64,000 bases of DNA from Luteibacter pinisoli (GTDB taxonomy: Bacteria > Pseudomonadota > Gammaproteobacteria > Xanthomonadales > Rhodanobacteraceae), in NCBI RefSeq assembly GCF_006385595.1, contig NZ_CP041046.1, positions 186,001 to 250,000 on the forward strand, written 5' to 3'. The translations under genes were made by a program, and so were the position numbers. The notes beneath the pieces are model-generated. The model ran no database searches and was not told where the DNA came from. It saw only the letters and a program-made list of their open reading frames with translations. Below are positions 34,928-42,606 of the stretch, piece by piece; position 1 is the first letter of the stretch; each line of letters begins with the position of its first letter.

Positions 34928-36471
34928 GCGATGCCCAGCCGGGCGGCCGAGCGCCGCAGGTTAGCCCGGTCCATGCCCAGCTCGCGCGCGGCGGCAGCCC
35001 AGTTGCCGCCGCTTCGCGACAGGGCCTGCTCGATGCGCTGGCGTTCGTAGAGATCCAGCGCCGCGCGAAGCGGCAATGGGTTCGTTTCCCGGGGCATCGT
35101 CGCGGTATCCGTCGTCGTGGCCATCGGCCCGGCGGACAGGTCGAGGTCGCCGGATTCGATCACCAGCGCCTTGCCGCGCCCGCTGCGCGCCAGCGCCTTC
35201 AGCGCCGCGCGGCCGATCGTGTGCTCCAGTTCGCGCACGTTGCCCGGCCACGACCAGCCCGGCAGCAACGCCTGCGCCTCGGGCGACAGGCGCAGCCCGC
35301 TGACGCCAAGCCGCGCACGGTTCTCTTCAAGAAACCCGCCCGCCAGCAGCACCACGTCGTTGCCGCGCTCGCGCAGCGGCGGCACGGTCAGCGGGTACAC
35401 GCTGATGCGGTGGTAGAAATCGGCGCGGCAGCGCCCCGCGCGCACTTCGTCGGCGAGATCGCGATTGCTCGCGGCGATGATTCGCACATCCACGCGGTGC
35501 TCGCGGTCCGATCCCACGCGCTGCAGTTGCCCGCTTTGCATCACGCGAAGCAGGGCCGCCTGCGCGCCGAGCGAGAGGTCGGCCACTTCGTCGAGGAACA
35601 GCGTGCCGTGGTCGGCCAGTTCGAACTTGCCACGCCGGTCGGCGGTGGCGCCGGAAAACGCGCCGCGCACGTGGCCGAAGAGTTCGCTTTCCAGGAGCAG
35701 CTCCGGCAACGCGGCGCAGTTCACCGCGATCAACGGGCGGTCGGCGCGCGCCGATGCCGCGTGGATCGCCTGTGCCACCAGTTCCTTGCCGGTGCCGGTT
35801 TCACCGCGGATCAGCACCGTCAGGTCGCTATGGGCCACGGTGCCGATATCGTCGACCAGGCGGCGGAACGCGGGGCTCAGGCCGGTGAGCCGGCGCACCG
35901 GGGCCTGGCCAGCCGCCAGGCGGAAGCCCTCCGCACGTGAATGCTCGCGCTCGGCATCGCGTTCCAGCCCGCGCATGCGCTCGCCGGCCGCCACCGTCGC
36001 TGCCGCCATGCTGGCGAAGGCGCGCAGCGCGGCCAGGTCATCGGTGCCGAACCGGCCCGCATCGAGCGCATCCAGTGTCACCAGGCCCCAGGCCTGGCCG
36101 CCCACGCTGAGCGGGCAGCCCATGCAGTCGTGTACGTCCAGGTGCGGCTCGGCAGTGACCAGGCCGTCGTACGGATCCGGTAGCGGGCTATCCGACGGAA
36201 ACAGGGTCGGTTCGTCATCCGCCAGCAGCGCGGCGAAGCGCGGATGGTCAGCCACGCGAAAACGCCGGCCCAGCGTGTCCAGGCTCAGCCCATCCACGGC
36301 CAGCGGCACCAGTTCGTCGCCTTCCAGGCGCAACAGCGCGCTCGCGTCGCAGGGAATCAGCGCGCGCAGCGTTTCCAGCAGGCGCCGGTAACGCTCCGCC
36401 TCGGGCAGGTCGCGCGAGAGGTCGTCCACCAGCGGAAGCAGGGAGGCGAGGATGTGGGTGGATGTCGTCAT
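34924..36471 (-). CDS. norR: Nitric-oxide-responsive sigma54 activator NorR
   Basis: 515 residues. An N-terminal GAF domain (about 20-170) would bind NO through non-haem iron. The AAA+ domain has Walker A GETGTGKE, an intact GAFSGA loop (FGHVRGAFSGATADRRGKFEL region) and Walker B LFLDEV. A Fis-type helix-turn-helix closes it (NWAAAARELGMDRANLRRSAARLG). It activates NO-detoxification genes, here almost certainly the divergent hmp. ATG 36471 overlaps the first of three GTCA-type palindromes, so autorepression is plausible. The intact GAFSGA contrasts with the regulator at 175-1557. Confidence 0.92.
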   Translation of the reverse strand: MTTSTHILASLLPLVDDLSRDLPEAERYRRLLETLRALIPCDASALLRLEGDELVPLAVDGLSLDTLGRRFRVADHPRFAALLADDEPTLFPSDSPLPDPYDGLVTAEPHLDVHDCMGCPLSVGGQAWGLVTLDALDAGRFGTDDLAALRAFASMAAATVAAGERMRGLERDAEREHSRAEGFRLAAGQAPVRRLTGLSPAFRRLVDDIGTVAHSDLTVLIRGETGTGKELVAQAIHAASARADRPLIAVNCAALPELLLESELFGHVRGAFSGATADRRGKFELADHGTLFLDEVADLSLGAQAALLRVMQSGQLQRVGSDREHRVDVRIIAASNRDLADEVRAGRCRADFYHRISVYPLTVPPLRERGNDVVLLAGGFLEENRARLGVSGLRLSPEAQALLPGWSWPGNVRELEHTIGRAALKALARSGRGKALVIESGDLDLSAGPMATTTDTATMPRETNPLPLRAALDLYERQRIEQALSRSGGNWAAAARELGMDRANLRRSAARLGIA

Positions 36472-36524
36472 AGTGACCCGTCGGTGGGTCGGATCGACCC
36501 GGCACTGCCGCGGGTCATTATGAC
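36467..36524. promoter_or_regulatory. Three NorR-type palindromes between norR and hmp
   Basis: GTCATAGTGAC (36467-36477), GTCGGATCGAC (36488-36498) and GTCATTATGAC (36514-36524) all fit the GT-N7-AC core of NorR enhancers, and two fit GTCA-N3-TGAC exactly. The third is embedded in a 13-base palindrome, GGTCATTATGACC. Centres are 21 and 26 bases apart. E. coli norR-norV has three such sites, which NorR needs for hexamer assembly. A partial -24-like element TGGCACG lies at 36568-36574, but the -12 part is poor. Confidence 0.75.
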
Positions 36525-36624
36525 CTGGTCGTCCGCTAACCGCTTGATCAAAAAGGTCGCAGGCCGCTGGCACGCTCCGTGGATAAGAGAGGGCAACCCC
36601 AACGACAGCAAAGCGAAGGTCCTC

Positions 36625-37806
36625 ATGCTTTCCACCGAACACAAAGCCATCATCCGCGCGACGGTCCCGCTCCTGGAAACCGGCGGCGAGGCACTGACCA
36701 CCCACTTCTACGGCATCCTCCTGGACGAAAACCCCGAGGTGCGTCCTTACTTCAACCAGGCCAACCAGCTCACCGGCGACCAGCCGCGTGCCCTCGCCAA
36801 CGGCGTGCTGATGTACGCGAAGCACATTGACCACCTCGAGGGCCTTGGCGACCTCGTGCCGATGATCGTGAACAAGCACGTGTCACTGCGGATTCGCCCG
36901 GAGCATTACCCCATCGTCGGCGCCTGCCTGTTGCGGGCCATCCGCGAAGTGCTCGGTGCCGAGGTGGCGACGGATGCGGTGATCGACGCGTGGGCCGCCG
37001 CGTACGGCCAGCTGGCGGGGATCCTCGCCGGCGCCGAGGAGGCCATCTACAGCGCACAGGCCGAGGCCCCGGGTGGCTGGCGAGACGGCCGCGCCTTTCG
37101 CGTGGTGGAAAAAATCCAGGAGAGCGACGAGATCACCTCGTTCCGCTTCGCACCGGAGGACGGCGGATCGGTCTACGCGCATATCCCCGGCCAGTACATC
37201 GGCCTGCGCGTGGTCTTCGATGGCCACGACCATCGCCGCAACTACTCGCTGTCCGCCGCGCCGGACGGCAGCACCTATCGCATCAGCGTGAAACGCCTGC
37301 CGGGCGGCGCGGTCTCCAACTACCTGCACGACCGCGTGGCGGTGGGCGACAGCGTGGAACTGTTCCCGCCCTCCGGGCACTTCACCCTCGATGACAGCGA
37401 CCGGGATCTGGTGCTGATCAGTGGCGGTGTCGGTATCACGCCCACCCTGGCGATGCTCGAACAGGCGCTGGCCACGGAACGGCCCGTCCACTTCATCCAC
37501 GCGGCCCGCCATGGTGGCGTGCATGCCTTCCGCGATGCCATCGACGCCCTGGCCGCACGCCATCCGAACCTGAAGCGCTACTACTGCTACGAGGCGCCGC
37601 GCGCCGGCGATCCGGCGCCGCACGCCACGGGATTCCTCCACCGTGAGCTCCTCGCGACATGGCTGCCGGCGGCGGACGCCATGGATGCGTACTTCCTCGG
37701 GCCCAAGCCCTTCATGAAGGCCGTGCGCAACGCGTTGCGCGACCTCGGCGTGCCCGATGCGCGTGCGAAGTACGAGTTCTTCGGACCGGCCGCGTCCCTC
37801 GACTGA
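36625..37806 (+). CDS. hmp: Flavohaemoprotein, nitric oxide dioxygenase
   Basis: 393 residues, the normal length. The globin domain has Tyr29 (B10) and the proximal His85 in NKHVSL. The FAD-binding domain has RNYSLSAAP and GGAVSNYLHD; the NAD(P)H-binding domain has ISGGVGITPTLAMLEQAL, and the tail is KYEFFGPAASLD. It converts NO and O2 to nitrate using NAD(P)H and FAD in the cytoplasm. ATG 36625 fits the family start. The long in-frame extension upstream overlaps the regulatory region and is rejected. Control by NorR is inferred from the divergent gene and the three palindromes. Confidence 0.95.
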   Translation: MLSTEHKAIIRATVPLLETGGEALTTHFYGILLDENPEVRPYFNQANQLTGDQPRALANGVLMYAKHIDHLEGLGDLVPMIVNKHVSLRIRPEHYPIVGACLLRAIREVLGAEVATDAVIDAWAAAYGQLAGILAGAEEAIYSAQAEAPGGWRDGRAFRVVEKIQESDEITSFRFAPEDGGSVYAHIPGQYIGLRVVFDGHDHRRNYSLSAAPDGSTYRISVKRLPGGAVSNYLHDRVAVGDSVELFPPSGHFTLDDSDRDLVLISGGVGITPTLAMLEQALATERPVHFIHAARHGGVHAFRDAIDALAARHPNLKRYYCYEAPRAGDPAPHATGFLHRELLATWLPAADAMDAYFLGPKPFMKAVRNALRDLGVPDARAKYEFFGPAASLD

Positions 37807-37817
37807 TCCCCCGAGCT

Positions 37818-37848
37818 TTGCCGGCGGTTGCCTCGGCACTGCCGGCAA
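37818..37848 (+). terminator. Hairpin after hmp (weak or factor-dependent terminator)
   Basis: TTGCCGGC and GCCGGCAA form a perfect 8-bp stem with a 15-base loop 12 bases after the hmp stop. There is no T-run, so intrinsic termination would be inefficient. It may protect the 3' end or separate hmp from the next gene. Confidence 0.35.
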
Positions 37849-37884
37849 GGCGATGATCGACCCTTCATCACGGTGGGGACCGGT

Positions 37885-38517
37885 ATGTCGCACGGGCAGG
37901 GGCAGGAGCAGCAACTCGAACGGCTGACGTTCTTTTCGGACGCGGTGTTCGCCATCGCCATCACGCTGCTCGTTATCGAGATCCACGTGCCGGAACCGGA
38001 GGGACACGGCGACGGCGTCTGGCTGCAGGCGCTGGCGGACCTGCTGCCGCACTTCCTCGGCTTCGTGCTCAGCTTCGTCGTGGTGGGCGCCCTGTGGGCC
38101 GCGCACCATCGCGCCTTCGGACTGCTGCAACGCTTCGACCCCTCGCTGATCTGGCGCAACCTCGCCCTGCTGATGTCCGTGGCCTTCATGCCGTTCTCGT
38201 CGGCCCTGATGAGTACGCACCCCACCGACCGCGTGCCGGAGATGTTCTACGCGCTCAACCTGCTCGTGTCCGGCCTTCTGCAACGGCGCCTGTTCCGCAC
38301 GGCGCTCCGTCCGCCGTATGTGCGCGAGGACGTTCCCGCCGAGGACATTACGGTGATGAATCGCCGTACGCTGGCGTTGCCGCTGATGGCGACGATTTCC
38401 TTCATCCTCGCCATATGGGTTCCCGGCCCGAGCAACTTCCCGCTCGTGCTCATGCCGCTGGTGGTCACCTGGTTCGCCCGCGGCAGCATCCGCCGGCGTA
38501 GCACAGTGGCGCCCTGA
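37885..38517 (+). CDS. TMEM175/DUF1211 family membrane protein (putative K+ channel)
   Basis: 210 residues with about six hydrophobic helices. The first helix begins ERLTFFSDAVFAIAITLLVIE, in which the FSD motif is the selectivity/filter signature of TMEM175 proteins. GGTGGGGA precedes ATG 37885. Bacterial members form potassium-permeable channels; a physiological role here is not visible. A short gap and a hairpin separate it from hmp on the same strand. Confidence 0.85.
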   Translation: MSHGQGQEQQLERLTFFSDAVFAIAITLLVIEIHVPEPEGHGDGVWLQALADLLPHFLGFVLSFVVVGALWAAHHRAFGLLQRFDPSLIWRNLALLMSVAFMPFSSALMSTHPTDRVPEMFYALNLLVSGLLQRRLFRTALRPPYVREDVPAEDITVMNRRTLALPLMATISFILAIWVPGPSNFPLVLMPLVVTWFARGSIRRRSTVAP

Positions 38518-38752
38518 AAATCATGAGAAATCGTGCGGGTGGTGGTTTTTTCACCTCGCCGATTAGCGGCAAAGAAACTCAGATTTTTGAGGAAACTTCC
38601 ATATAACTTTGTAGGGGCAATCCGACAAACTTTCTTCAGCGCTCGCGTAGTCGAGCCCGGCTGCGTGACGCGCGGGGTGACCCCTGTCGCCCTGGAGCCG
38701 GCGGTCCATGGTGGGCCGTTGATCTACGAACTTATGAAGAAAGGTTGATTGG

Positions 38753-39298
38753 ATGAACCTCAAGATTGTGACTTCCGCCCTGCTGATCGCGGGCCTGGCG
38801 GCGCCGTCGGCATTCGCCGAAACGGGCACCATCACGTTCAACGGCAAGATCACGGACGTGACTTGCAGCGTGGACGGCAACGACACCGGTTTGCCGAATT
38901 TCGCGGTTGACCTCGGGTCGGTGAGCGCTGGCGATTTCAAGAATGTCGGCGATAACGTGGGCCAGACCGGCTTCAAGCTGAAGATCGGCGGCGAAGCCAG
39001 CTGCGCCGATGGCACCAAGGTGTGGGCTGCGTTTGACGCCGACGGCGCCACCGTCGACCCGGCTACCGGCCTGGTACGCGTGACCGGCGGCACCGCGAAG
39101 GGCGTGAACATCCGCCTGTTTGACGAGAATGGCCTGAAGGTCAATGCCTGGACCAACGACAGCCCGGTGAAGAAGGTCGTTGCAGATAACGTCGCGATGA
39201 TCTATCACGCGGCGTCGTTCGAGCGCGTCGGTGCGATCACGGCGGGCGATGCCGTGGGCCGGGTCAAGTACACGATCAACTACGAAGCTGCCCCGTAA
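38753..39298 (+). CDS. Fimbrial major-subunit protein (type 1/P-pilus-like)
   Basis: 181 residues. The signal peptide ends at SAFA; the mature N-terminus ETGTITFNGKITDVTC is the donor strand and first beta strand of chaperone-usher pilins. Two cysteines (VTC, ASC) would form the usual disulphide, and the protein ends with the penultimate-Tyr type strand KYTINYEAAP. AAGAAAGG lies before the start. It would need a chaperone and usher for assembly, but the chaperone gene just downstream is truncated and no usher is in the window. The 235 bases upstream are AT-richer and contain a GGGGTGACCCC palindrome near 38673-38685. Confidence 0.9.
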   Translation: MNLKIVTSALLIAGLAAPSAFAETGTITFNGKITDVTCSVDGNDTGLPNFAVDLGSVSAGDFKNVGDNVGQTGFKLKIGGEASCADGTKVWAAFDADGATVDPATGLVRVTGGTAKGVNIRLFDENGLKVNAWTNDSPVKKVVADNVAMIYHAASFERVGAITAGDAVGRVKYTINYEAAP

Positions 39299-39306
39299 GT
39301 AAGGAC

Positions 39307-39333
39307 TCGACCGCCGGCACGCCCGGCGGTCGA
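39307..39333 (+). other. Strong intercistronic hairpin after the fimbrial subunit
   Basis: TCGACCGCCGG and CCGGCGGTCGA form a perfect 11-bp stem with a 5-base loop 9 bases after the pilin stop. No T-run. Such hairpins between pilin and chaperone or minor-subunit genes stabilise the pilin mRNA and lower read-through. Confidence 0.6.
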
Positions 39334-39348
39334 ACCGAAAGGATACCC

Positions 39349-39444
39349 ATGAACCGCACACTCTTGCCGCGCGCGGCCTGCCTGGTCGCGATGGCTGCGT
39401 TCGCGTTGCCGTCGTACGCCAGCGTCGTGATGAACGGCACGCGA
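39349..39444 (+). pseudogene. Truncated periplasmic pilus chaperone gene (5' remnant)
   Basis: ATG 39349 follows a proper ribosome site (AAAGGA). The first 32 codons encode a signal peptide (cleavage after SYA) and then SVVMNGTR, the classic first strand of PapD-like chaperones (ASVVMNGTR). After codon 32 the family similarity stops abruptly; the frame then runs through non-homologous sequence into the DUF2058 gene region in another frame, ending at 39768. This is the left end of a fimbrial chaperone gene whose remainder, and probably the usher and minor subunits, were deleted. The junction is near 39444. Confidence 0.75.
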
Positions 39445-39515
39445 TTTGTCTGGAGGTGGAGTACTACTGACGGCGGTATCATCAGCGGTCTCCAAGGCGC
39501 CATCGCAGGTCTCTT

Positions 39516-40061
39516 ATGCGCAACCCCCTCCAGGAACAGCTCCTCAAGGCCGGCCTCGTCAAAAAGGACAAGGCCGCCAAGATCGTCCGTGACCAGGCCA
39601 AGCAGCGACAGGGCAAGGCACCCGTGGAAGCGACGGAAGACAAGGTCGACGCCCGCCAGCTCCAGGCCGAACGCGCCGAGCGCGACCGGGCCCTGGCGGC
39701 CGAGCGCAATGCCGAGGCGCGGGCGAAGGAGCTCCGCGCCCAGGTGCGCCAGATCGTCGAGGCCATGAAGGTGAAGCGCGAGGGCGAGATCGCCTACCGC
39801 TTCACCGACGGCGAGCGGATCAGCAGCGTGCTGGTGAGCGAGGCGCAGCGTGCCCAGCTGGCCGCGGGTGCGCTGGCCATCGTGCGCCAGGGTGACGGCG
39901 TGGAGCTGATTCCGCGCAAGGCCGCCGACCACGTGCACGCCCGGGCCCCCGAGCTCATCGTGCTCGACCACGGCCGCAAGGAAGGCGAGCCGCTGCCGGC
40001 GGCCGACGACGAGGACGACTTCTACAAGCAGTTCGTCGTGCCCGACGACCTGATGTGGTGA
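39516..40061 (+). CDS. DUF2058 family protein (YaiL-like)
   Basis: 181 residues, highly charged. The start MRNPLQEQLLKAGLVKKDKA is the characteristic opening of DUF2058, followed by a Lys/Arg/Glu-rich predicted coiled coil (about 15-90) and a C-terminal globular part (AYRFTDG, then FYKQFVVPDDLMW). The family is a conserved gammaproteobacterial protein of unknown function, thought to be nucleoid- or nucleic-acid-associated. It starts 71 bases after the deletion junction, so its own promoter may have been altered. Confidence 0.88.
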   Translation: MRNPLQEQLLKAGLVKKDKAAKIVRDQAKQRQGKAPVEATEDKVDARQLQAERAERDRALAAERNAEARAKELRAQVRQIVEAMKVKREGEIAYRFTDGERISSVLVSEAQRAQLAAGALAIVRQGDGVELIPRKAADHVHARAPELIVLDHGRKEGEPLPAADDEDDFYKQFVVPDDLMW

Positions 40062-40071
40062 GGGCAGGGCG

Positions 40072-41058
40072 ATGACGATCCTGGTCACCGGCAGCGCCGG
40101 CCACCTCGGCGAGGCGCTGGTCCGCCGGCTACGGGCCGACGGCCGGGCGGTGCGCGGGGCGGACATCAAGCCATCCCCGTTCACCGATCACGTGGGGTCC
40201 ATCGCCGATGAGGCCTTTGTGCGCGGGGCGATGGCCGGCGTCACCGGGGTGATCCACAGCGCCACGCTGCACAAGCCGCACGTTGCCACGCACAGCAAGC
40301 GCCAGTTCGTGGACACCAACGTGGCCGGCACCGTCGCCCTGCTTGAGGCAGCGGTGGCCCATGGCGTGGAGGCCTTCGTCTTCACCAGTACCACCAGCGC
40401 CTTTGGCGCGGCGCTTTCCCCCGCCCCGGGACAGCCCGCGGCCTGGATCGACGAGGCGGTGGTGCCGGTGCCGAAAAACATCTACGGCGCCACCAAGATC
40501 GCCGCCGAAGGCATGGCCGAGCTGGTGGCGCGGAAAGACGGCCTTCCGGTGATCGTGCTTCGAACGTCGCGATTCTTCCCCGAAGATGATGACAACGCCG
40601 GTGTACGTGCCGAGTACAACACCCAGAACATGCAGGCCAACGAGCTGCTCTATCGCCGGGCCGACATCGAGGACATCGTCGAAGCCCACCTGCTGGCCCT
40701 GGCGAAGGCGCCCCAGCTGGGCTTTGGCCGCTACATCGTCTCCGCGCCGCCACCGTTCACCCGCGATGACGTGGCCGAACTGCGCCGCGACGCGCCCACG
40801 GTCGTCCGCCGCCTGTTCCCCGAGGTGGACGCCCTGTATGCGGCACGCGGCTGGAAGCTGCTGTCCTCGCTGGACCGGGTCTACGACAGTGGCCGGGCGG
40901 TGCGTGATCTGGGTTGGACGCCGAAGCGCGATTTTGCCCACGTGCTGGCGTGCCTGCGCCGGGGCGAGGAGTTCCGCAGCCCGATGGCCCTGGCGATTGG
41001 CGCCAAGGGGTACCACGACGAGGTCTTCGCCGACGGGCCTTACCCGGTAGCCCATTGA
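40072..41058 (+). CDS. NAD-dependent epimerase/dehydratase (extended SDR)
   Basis: 328 residues. The N-terminal nucleotide-binding motif is TGSAGHLGEALVRRL (TGxxGxxG). The catalytic region has FTSTTSAFG (Ser/Thr) and YGATKIAAE (Tyr and Lys of YxxxK). The long C-terminal half suggests a nucleotide-sugar or similar substrate. It begins 10 bases after the DUF2058 stop and is followed by a good terminator, so the two probably form a transcription unit. The exact reaction is not evident. Confidence 0.85.
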   Translation: MTILVTGSAGHLGEALVRRLRADGRAVRGADIKPSPFTDHVGSIADEAFVRGAMAGVTGVIHSATLHKPHVATHSKRQFVDTNVAGTVALLEAAVAHGVEAFVFTSTTSAFGAALSPAPGQPAAWIDEAVVPVPKNIYGATKIAAEGMAELVARKDGLPVIVLRTSRFFPEDDDNAGVRAEYNTQNMQANELLYRRADIEDIVEAHLLALAKAPQLGFGRYIVSAPPPFTRDDVAELRRDAPTVVRRLFPEVDALYAARGWKLLSSLDRVYDSGRAVRDLGWTPKRDFAHVLACLRRGEEFRSPMALAIGAKGYHDEVFADGPYPVAH

Positions 41059-41069
41059 TCAGGCAGAAA

Positions 41070-41095
41070 AAAAGCCCCGCGGATGCGGGGCTTTT
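41070..41095. terminator. Bidirectional intrinsic terminator
   Basis: AAAAGCCCCGC, a GGAT loop, and GCGGGGCTTTT form a perfect 11-bp stem flanked by an A-run on the left and a T-run on the right. It ends the epimerase transcript (rightward) and the convergent MFS gene (leftward). It is the only textbook intrinsic terminator I found. Confidence 0.9.
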
Positions 41096-41116
41096 CGTGT
41101 TCACGCCGGGGCGGGA

Positions 41117-42469
41117 TCAGACGGCCGCTTTCGGCCGTTCGGTCTCCAGCGCCCGGTTGATGCGTAGCGCGACCAGCGTGCAGACCACGCCCGAGAGCAG
41201 GTAGACACTGACGGCGACCAGGCCGAAGCGCTGCGACACACCCAGCGCCACCAGCGGCGCGAAGGCCGCGCCGACCAGCCAGGCGAAGTCGGTGGTCAGG
41301 GCGGCGCCGGTGTAGCGGAAGCGCTTCTCGAAGTTCGAGGTGACCGTGCCCGCGGCCTGGCCGTACGAGAGGCCAAGCAGGGCGAACCCGAGGATCAGGA
41401 ACGTATCCTGGGCGAAGCGGCCGCCATTGAGCAGGAAGGGGGTGGCGACGGCGAAGACGCCGATCAGCACGGCCATGGTGCCCAGGGTGTTGCGGCGGCC
41501 GATCTTGTCAGCGATGACGCCCGACGCCACCGTGGCCAGGACCGCCACGAACGCACCAATGATCTGCACGATCAAGACGTTATTGATGTCCTGCGAGCGC
41601 GTGATGGCGATCCAGCTGAGCGGGAACACCGTCACCAGGTGGAACAGGGCGTAGCTGGCCAGGGCGGCGAAGGCGCCGATGAACAGGTTGTAGCCCTGGG
41701 CATGGACCAGGTCGACCGTGCCGATCGGCTCGAGCACCCATTCCTCCATGGCCTGGGTGTATTCCTCGGTGACGACCAGGCGCAGGCGGGCGAACAGGGC
41801 CACCACGTTGATGGCGAAGGCCACGAAGAACGGGTAGCGCCAGCCCCAGTCCATGAAATCCTCATGGGAAAGCTGGGTGTTGAGGAACAGGAAGATCGAG
41901 CCGGCGATGAGGAAGCCCACCGGGGCGCCCAACTGGCCGAGCATCGCGAACCAGCCACGGCGGTTTTTCGGCGCGTTCAGGGCCAGCAGGGAGGGCAGGC
42001 CATCCCAGGAGCCGCCCAGCGCAATGCCCTGCAAGAACCGGAGCAGGCCAAGGATGAAGATGACCGTGTAGCCGCCGGTGTGGTTGGCCGGCAGGAAGGC
42101 GATGCAGACGGTGGACGTGCCCAGCAGGAACAGCGAGGCGGTCAGCTTGGTACTCCGGCCGAAATGTCGCTGGATCGCCATGAACAGCGTGGTACCAAAG
42201 GGCCGCGCGATGAAGGCGAACGAGAAGATCGTGAACGCCAGGAGGATGCCGTCGACCTGGTTGAGGAACGGGAAGAACACCGTGGGGAAGACGAGGACGG
42301 ACGCGATGCCGTACGTGAAAAAGTCAAAATATTCAGAGGCCCGGCCGATCACCACGCCCACGGCGATCTCGTTGGGCGCCACGGCGGCGTGGCTTTCCTG
42401 GTGCTGCCGGCGGACGTCGCGTTCGGCGACCTCGGCGGCGTTGTGAGGGACGGGTGAAATGCTCGACAT
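41117..42469 (-). CDS. MFS metabolite:proton symporter (ProP/ShiA-like)
   Basis: 450 residues with twelve hydrophobic segments. The first helices (VVIGRASEYFDFFTYGIASVLVFP split) and IARPFGTTLF, then GRSTKLTASLFLLG, match the metabolite:H+ symporter subfamily that takes up organic acids, shikimate or osmolytes. The middle has LRFLQGIALGGSWDGLPSL, the family's RxxxGxxxGGEW-like block, with GGSW instead of GGEW. Divergent from cyoA across 137 bases. Substrate unknown. Confidence 0.85.
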   Translation of the reverse strand: MSSISPVPHNAAEVAERDVRRQHQESHAAVAPNEIAVGVVIGRASEYFDFFTYGIASVLVFPTVFFPFLNQVDGILLAFTIFSFAFIARPFGTTLFMAIQRHFGRSTKLTASLFLLGTSTVCIAFLPANHTGGYTVIFILGLLRFLQGIALGGSWDGLPSLLALNAPKNRRGWFAMLGQLGAPVGFLIAGSIFLFLNTQLSHEDFMDWGWRYPFFVAFAINVVALFARLRLVVTEEYTQAMEEWVLEPIGTVDLVHAQGYNLFIGAFAALASYALFHLVTVFPLSWIAITRSQDINNVLIVQIIGAFVAVLATVASGVIADKIGRRNTLGTMAVLIGVFAVATPFLLNGGRFAQDTFLILGFALLGLSYGQAAGTVTSNFEKRFRYTGAALTTDFAWLVGAAFAPLVALGVSQRFGLVAVSVYLLSGVVCTLVALRINRALETERPKAAV

Positions 42470-42533
42470 CGTACGGCTCCCTTCCTGTGCTTGGTGACAG
42501 CATACCCCCGGAGAGGGCGTCTGGCTTGGATGC

Positions 42534-42554
42534 CATGGGACAAAGTGTCCTATG
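42534..42554. promoter_or_regulatory. 21-bp palindrome in the cyoA/MFS divergent region
   Basis: CATGGGACA, AAG, TGTCCTATG: two 9-base arms with one mismatch around a 3-base centre. It lies 52 bases before cyoA and 64 bases before the MFS start, where a repressor or activator dimer could control either promoter. It does not match an FNR, Fur or ArcA consensus that I recognise. Confidence 0.5.
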
Positions 42555-42606
42555 GTCCTGACGTGAAATTGAGCGTATTTTTTTGGGTCCCCACGGTAGC
42601 TCCCAC

